From AP-15 sp036008325 (GTDB lineage: Bacteria > Pseudomonadota > Alphaproteobacteria > ATCC43930 > CGMCC-115725), in assembly GCA_036008325.1 (NCBI GenBank), contig DASYNW010000171.1:1-20057 (forward strand): DNA of 20,057 bases. The letters are read 5' to 3'. The position numbers were made by a program, and so were the translations under genes. The number at the start of each line of letters is the position of its first letter. The stretch's first letter is position 1. The notes below the pieces were generated by a model. That model searched no databases and was not told where the DNA came from. It worked only from the letters and a program-made list of their open reading frames with translations. Positions 17,173 to 20,057 of the stretch are shown one piece after another.

Positions 17173-18348
17173 TCACTGTTCGCTGGCGCTGGCGAAATAG
17201 AGCTTGGGGTCGGCGGCGCGAATGTGGGCTTCGGGCAGGCCCAATTCGCGGCGCACGATGTTGGCGCCCTGCACCAGCGATACGCATTTGTAGTAGGCGA
17301 TGCGGCGCGATAGCCCCTCGCGGCCAAAGCCGCAATCGGTGGTGATCACCAGCCGCCCGGGCGGGATGTATTCGAGCGCCTTGCGGATCAGCCCGGCCAC
17401 GTGCTCGGGCGGCTCGACGATCGTGTTGCAATGGTTGACGACGCCGATGCCGATCTTCTTGTCGGTCTTGTATTTGGCGAACAGCGGGAGATCCCGGCCG
17501 TTGCTCGAGGCGCATTCGAAGGTGATCACGTCGGCGTCGAGCTGCAACAGATGGGGCAGGGCGCGCTCGTAGCTCGGCACCTCCCAATAGACCCGCTGCT
17601 GGTTGGGGTTGCCCCAGCAGGTATGCGCCCAGATCTCGGCCTCGACGCCCACGAGCTGGCGGTTGAACACCTCGGTCTGGAATTCGAGATCGGCCTCGGT
17701 GCAGTCGGGCCGGGTGGTGAGGCCATGATGGCGCGGCTCCTCGACCTGGATCACCGGGCAGCCGGCGGCGGCGAGCTCGCGCAGTTCGGCGTTGATGATG
17801 TCGCAGAGGTCGAGCACCATCGCTCTGTCGTCGGAGTAGTGCTGGTTCCACAACATGCTGGCGAGCCCCGGGGCGCAGATCGTGCCGAACTTGACCGGGC
17901 GGTCGCTGAGGCGCTGGGCGATCTGCCAAAGTGCTGCGTATTCGAGCGGCCCGCGGCTCAGTTTCTGTTTGACGATCGCCGGCTGATAGGCCTCCTGCAC
18001 CTCCCACAGGATATGGCCGGGCTGGAGCCCGTGCCGGCCCATCCAGCCCTGCGAGGTCGAGCGATGGCCGTGTATCCCGCCGAGGCGCTCGATCGGGTAG
18101 AAGAACCACGACTTGCCGCCGACCGCGAGGTCGAAGCGGCTGTCGCCGTCGGTGACGATGTCGAGACCGGCGGCCTCCTGCGCGTTGATCACCGCGGCGA
18201 CCGCATCGAGATACTGCTCGCGAAACAGCGAGTCGCCGAGCGCCGCCTTGAACGAACGCCCTTGCAGGCTCGCATCGAACCACAGCGGGCGCGGGTAGGA
18301 CCCGGTGATCGCCGTCGGCATGATCATCTCGCGCGTCGTCGTCAGCAT
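17173..18348 (-). CDS. MetE-like cobalamin-independent methionine synthase catalytic-domain protein
   Basis: This 391-residue protein matches only the catalytic barrel of MetE. The four zinc ligands are in order: H242 and C244 (AHTCWGN), E278 (TFECASS) and C339 (TTDCGFGRE). It lacks the N-terminal half of full-length MetE. Stand-alone barrels of this family move alkyl groups to thiols: some methylate homocysteine, others are coenzyme M or alkyl transferases acting on small substrates. The segment GSYPRPLWF at the N-terminus is typical. The ATG at 18348 has GGGAAG 6 bases ahead. It is divergent from the metallo-hydrolase gene, and the two may serve one pathway. The acceptor and donor are unknown. 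Confidence 0.88.
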   Translation of the reverse strand: MLTTTREMIMPTAITGSYPRPLWFDASLQGRSFKAALGDSLFREQYLDAVAAVINAQEAAGLDIVTDGDSRFDLAVGGKSWFFYPIERLGGIHGHRSTSQGWMGRHGLQPGHILWEVQEAYQPAIVKQKLSRGPLEYAALWQIAQRLSDRPVKFGTICAPGLASMLWNQHYSDDRAMVLDLCDIINAELRELAAAGCPVIQVEEPRHHGLTTRPDCTEADLEFQTEVFNRQLVGVEAEIWAHTCWGNPNQQRVYWEVPSYERALPHLLQLDADVITFECASSNGRDLPLFAKYKTDKKIGIGVVNHCNTIVEPPEHVAGLIRKALEYIPPGRLVITTDCGFGREGLSRRIAYYKCVSLVQGANIVRRELGLPEAHIRAADPKLYFASASEQ

Positions 18349-18444
18349 CGGTCTTCCCGTTCTTCCGTGATCCCGGCACGCCTCGGGTCGAGAATAACGG
18401 AGAACTTGGCGACAGGGTATTCCGGACGTGTTCAGCGCGCCGGC

Positions 18445-18473
18445 TTGTGCGGCCACGGCCGATCGGGGACAAT
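18445..18473 (+). promoter_or_regulatory. Weak candidate promoter for the metallo-hydrolase
   Basis: TTGTGC (18445-18450), 17 bases, then GACAAT (18468-18473). The spacing is ideal but each box has two mismatches. It lies in the 155-bp divergent gap. Confidence 0.3.
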
Positions 18474-18503
18474 CGCGGCGGTCGCAGGGCAGGGAGGATG
18501 GCG

Positions 18504-19373
18504 ATGCGCAGGGTCGGGCCCAACAGCTATACCGAGATCTATTTCGCCGGCTGCAATCCGAGCTTTGTCGAAACCAGCGACGGCTATGTCATGATCGACT
18601 CGCCGCAGCAGCCGATCGACGCGGTGCGCTGGCGCGAGCGCATGGAGGAGAAGGCGCCGATCCGCTACCTGATCAACACCGAGCCGCATGGCGACCACAT
18701 CTCCGGCAACGCCTATTTCACCAATACCCAGATCGTCGGCCAGGTCCAGCTCCAGGAATGCTTCGAGCGCTACCTGAATGCGTTCGGTTCGCTCGACGAC
18801 AAGCGCGAGCGCTTCAAACAGACCGATCCCGACAGCGTGTGGCTGGTCGGTCATCCGGACTACCCCGCCTCGAACCCGCCGACCCTGACCTTCGACCGCA
18901 CGATGACCCTTAACCTCGGCAACCACACCTTCAACATTATCCATATGCCGGGCCACACGGCACCGCAGACCTCGGTCCATGTGCCGGAGGAGGGGGTCGT
19001 GTTCACCGGCGACAACGTCTTTTACAAATGCCGCAGCTGGCTGCAGGAATGCGACCCGTGGGAGTGGCTGGCGGCCCTCGACAGCATCGCCGCGCTCGAT
19101 GTCGAGCTGATCGTGCCGGGCCACGGCGACCCGTGCACCAAGGCTTATCTCAAGGAGCAGGGCCAGATCGTCGAGAATTGGGTCGGCTATGTCGAGCGCC
19201 TGGTCGACCGGGGCGTCAGCGCCGACGAGGCGCTCAAAGGCCCGATCGATGTCGAACAGCAGGACCCCTATCCGATCGGCCAGCGCCTCTTCATGCACAA
19301 TGAGCGGCTGACCGGGATGATCGTGCGCAACCTGCACCAGCGCATCCTCGACAAAAAGCAGGCGGCCACGTAA
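18504..19373 (+). CDS. Metallo-beta-lactamase-fold hydrolase with altered metal motif
   Basis: This 289-residue MBL-fold protein shows INTEPHGDHISGN (58-70), MPGHTAPQ (H151), VVFTGDNVF (D170) and IVPGHGDP (H207). In the usual H-x-H-x-D-H signature the first histidine is glutamate here (E60-P-H62-G-D64-H65); the other ligands are kept. Substrates in this fold range from lactams to thioesters and lactones, so none is assigned. No signal peptide is seen. The ATG at 18504 is chosen because AGGGAGG lies 6 bases ahead; the ATG at 18498 abuts that site. The gene diverges from the MetE-like gene. Confidence 0.87.
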   Translation: MRRVGPNSYTEIYFAGCNPSFVETSDGYVMIDSPQQPIDAVRWRERMEEKAPIRYLINTEPHGDHISGNAYFTNTQIVGQVQLQECFERYLNAFGSLDDKRERFKQTDPDSVWLVGHPDYPASNPPTLTFDRTMTLNLGNHTFNIIHMPGHTAPQTSVHVPEEGVVFTGDNVFYKCRSWLQECDPWEWLAALDSIAALDVELIVPGHGDPCTKAYLKEQGQIVENWVGYVERLVDRGVSADEALKGPIDVEQQDPYPIGQRLFMHNERLTGMIVRNLHQRILDKKQAAT

Positions 19374-19420
19374 GGCGCGCTCCACCGCCGCAGAAAGGCG
19401 TGCAAGGGTGCCGATAGACT

Positions 19421-19544
19421 GTCATTCCGGGGCGCGGGGCATCGCCCGCGAGCCCGGAACCTATGAACACCGGCCGGCGACCTCATCGGATAGGTTCGCG
19501 TTCATGGGTTCCAGGCCTGCCCCTTCGGGCCATCCCGGAATGAC
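19421..19544. repeat. About 124-bp inverted-repeat element
   Basis: Outer arms gtcattccggg (19421-19431) and cccggaatgac (19534-19544) are perfect inverses. Inside, ggaacctatgaac and gttcatgggttcc are nearly complementary, so the whole unit can fold as one long hairpin. It has no open frame and fills most of the 187-bp gap before the DUF1326 gene. It resembles non-coding dispersed palindromes or a MITE. I see no target-site duplication. Confidence 0.65.
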
Positions 19545-19560
19545 CAGCAGGAGACAGGCC

Positions 19561-20057
19561 ATGCCCGAGCAGAAATGGACGATGCGCGGCGAATACATGG
19601 AAAGCTGCAATTGCGACTATCTGTGCCCGTACATCTATACGAACCCGCAGGGGCCGGCGACCTTTGACCACTGCATCGCGGTCATGGTGTTCCGCATCGA
19701 GGAAGGCAATTGTGGCGGGACCCGGCTCGACGGGCTCAAATTCGCGCTGGTGATCCGCTCGGGCCGGGTCATGGCTGACGGCAACTGGGTCTTTGCCGGG
19801 GTCGTCGACGACCAGGCCGACCCGGCCCAGCGCCAGGCCCTGGCCGCGATCGTCGGCGGCGAGGCCGGCGGCCCGCCCGGCATGATCCGCGAGCATTTGG
19901 TCGGCGATTTTCGCGGCGTCCAGTTCGCGCCGATCGAGTTCGCCGAGAACGGGCTCACCCGCCGGGCCGCGATCCCTGGCGTCGCCAGCTTCGAGATCGA
20001 GGGCGTCGCCTCGCGCAACCGCAGCGGCGAACCTTATTACCTCGACAACACCGGCCA
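19561..20057 (+). CDS. DUF1326 domain protein, C-terminus beyond window
   Basis: At least 165 residues of a DUF1326 protein are present, and the frame is open at the window edge. The N-terminus has the family's cysteine pattern (GEYMESCNCDYLCPYIYT), and AVMVFRIEEGNCGG and GVASFEIEGVASRN follow. The function of the family is unknown; the clustered cysteines suggest metal or redox chemistry, but that is a guess. A CAGGAGA ribosome site lies 7-8 bases before the ATG. Neighbours give no strong hint. Confidence 0.85.
   Translation, partial: MPEQKWTMRGEYMESCNCDYLCPYIYTNPQGPATFDHCIAVMVFRIEEGNCGGTRLDGLKFALVIRSGRVMADGNWVFAGVVDDQADPAQRQALAAIVGGEAGGPPGMIREHLVGDFRGVQFAPIEFAENGLTRRAAIPGVASFEIEGVASRNRSGEPYYLDNTG

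Noticed and set aside
17090..18523. Extension of the antitoxin frame to 561 codons
   Set aside because: It is the shadow frame of the MetE-like gene; the antitoxin fold starts at 17089.

Overview
The window is GC-rich, with about eighteen protein genes and one tRNA. It looks like an alphaproteobacterium, perhaps from the Rhodospirillales or Hyphomicrobiales. The reasons are the mutT-argJ-parvulin-secA neighbourhood, the GC-rich coding, and many short palindromic repeats in the gaps. The lineage is an inference, because no 16S or marker phylogeny is possible here.

Left part (1-5766): housekeeping genes. On the minus strand lie the truncated start of a MutT-type NUDIX hydrolase, argJ (ornithine/glutamate acetyl transfer in arginine synthesis) and an exported parvulin-type peptidyl-prolyl isomerase. 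Diverging from these on the plus strand is secA, the motor of Sec protein export, with a good sigma70-type promoter. A tRNA-Lys(CTT) with its own promoter follows.

Middle part (5849-14675): a urease locus read on the minus strand. In transcription order it holds a gamma-glutamyltransferase-like Ntn hydrolase, ureD, ureA, ureB, ureC, ureE, ureF and ureG. UreABC form the nickel enzyme; UreD, UreE, UreF and UreG load the nickel. The Ntn-hydrolase stop overlaps a TTG start of ureD. The locus is interrupted between ureD and ureA by about 1.6 kb of lower-GC DNA carrying a plus-strand ATP-grasp ligase gene. This insert is bracketed by two diverged 80-bp copies of the 3' end of ureD, and two identical 36-bp direct repeats sit at its left edge. 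Palindromic repeats occupy the ureA-ureB, ureB-ureC and ureC-ureE gaps. One copy lies inside ureF and is translated in frame.

Right part (14800-20057): accessory metabolism. On the minus strand are a luciferase-like flavin monooxygenase, a VOC-fold protein, a VapC/Phd-type toxin-antitoxin pair with a palindromic operator, and a MetE-like zinc methyltransferase catalytic domain. Diverging from the last is a plus-strand metallo-beta-lactamase-fold hydrolase with an altered metal motif. It is followed by a roughly 124-bp inverted-repeat element and a DUF1326 protein cut by the window edge.

The most unusual object is the ATP-grasp insertion at the ureD/ureA junction. I see no complete defence or biosynthetic system that I could call new with confidence.
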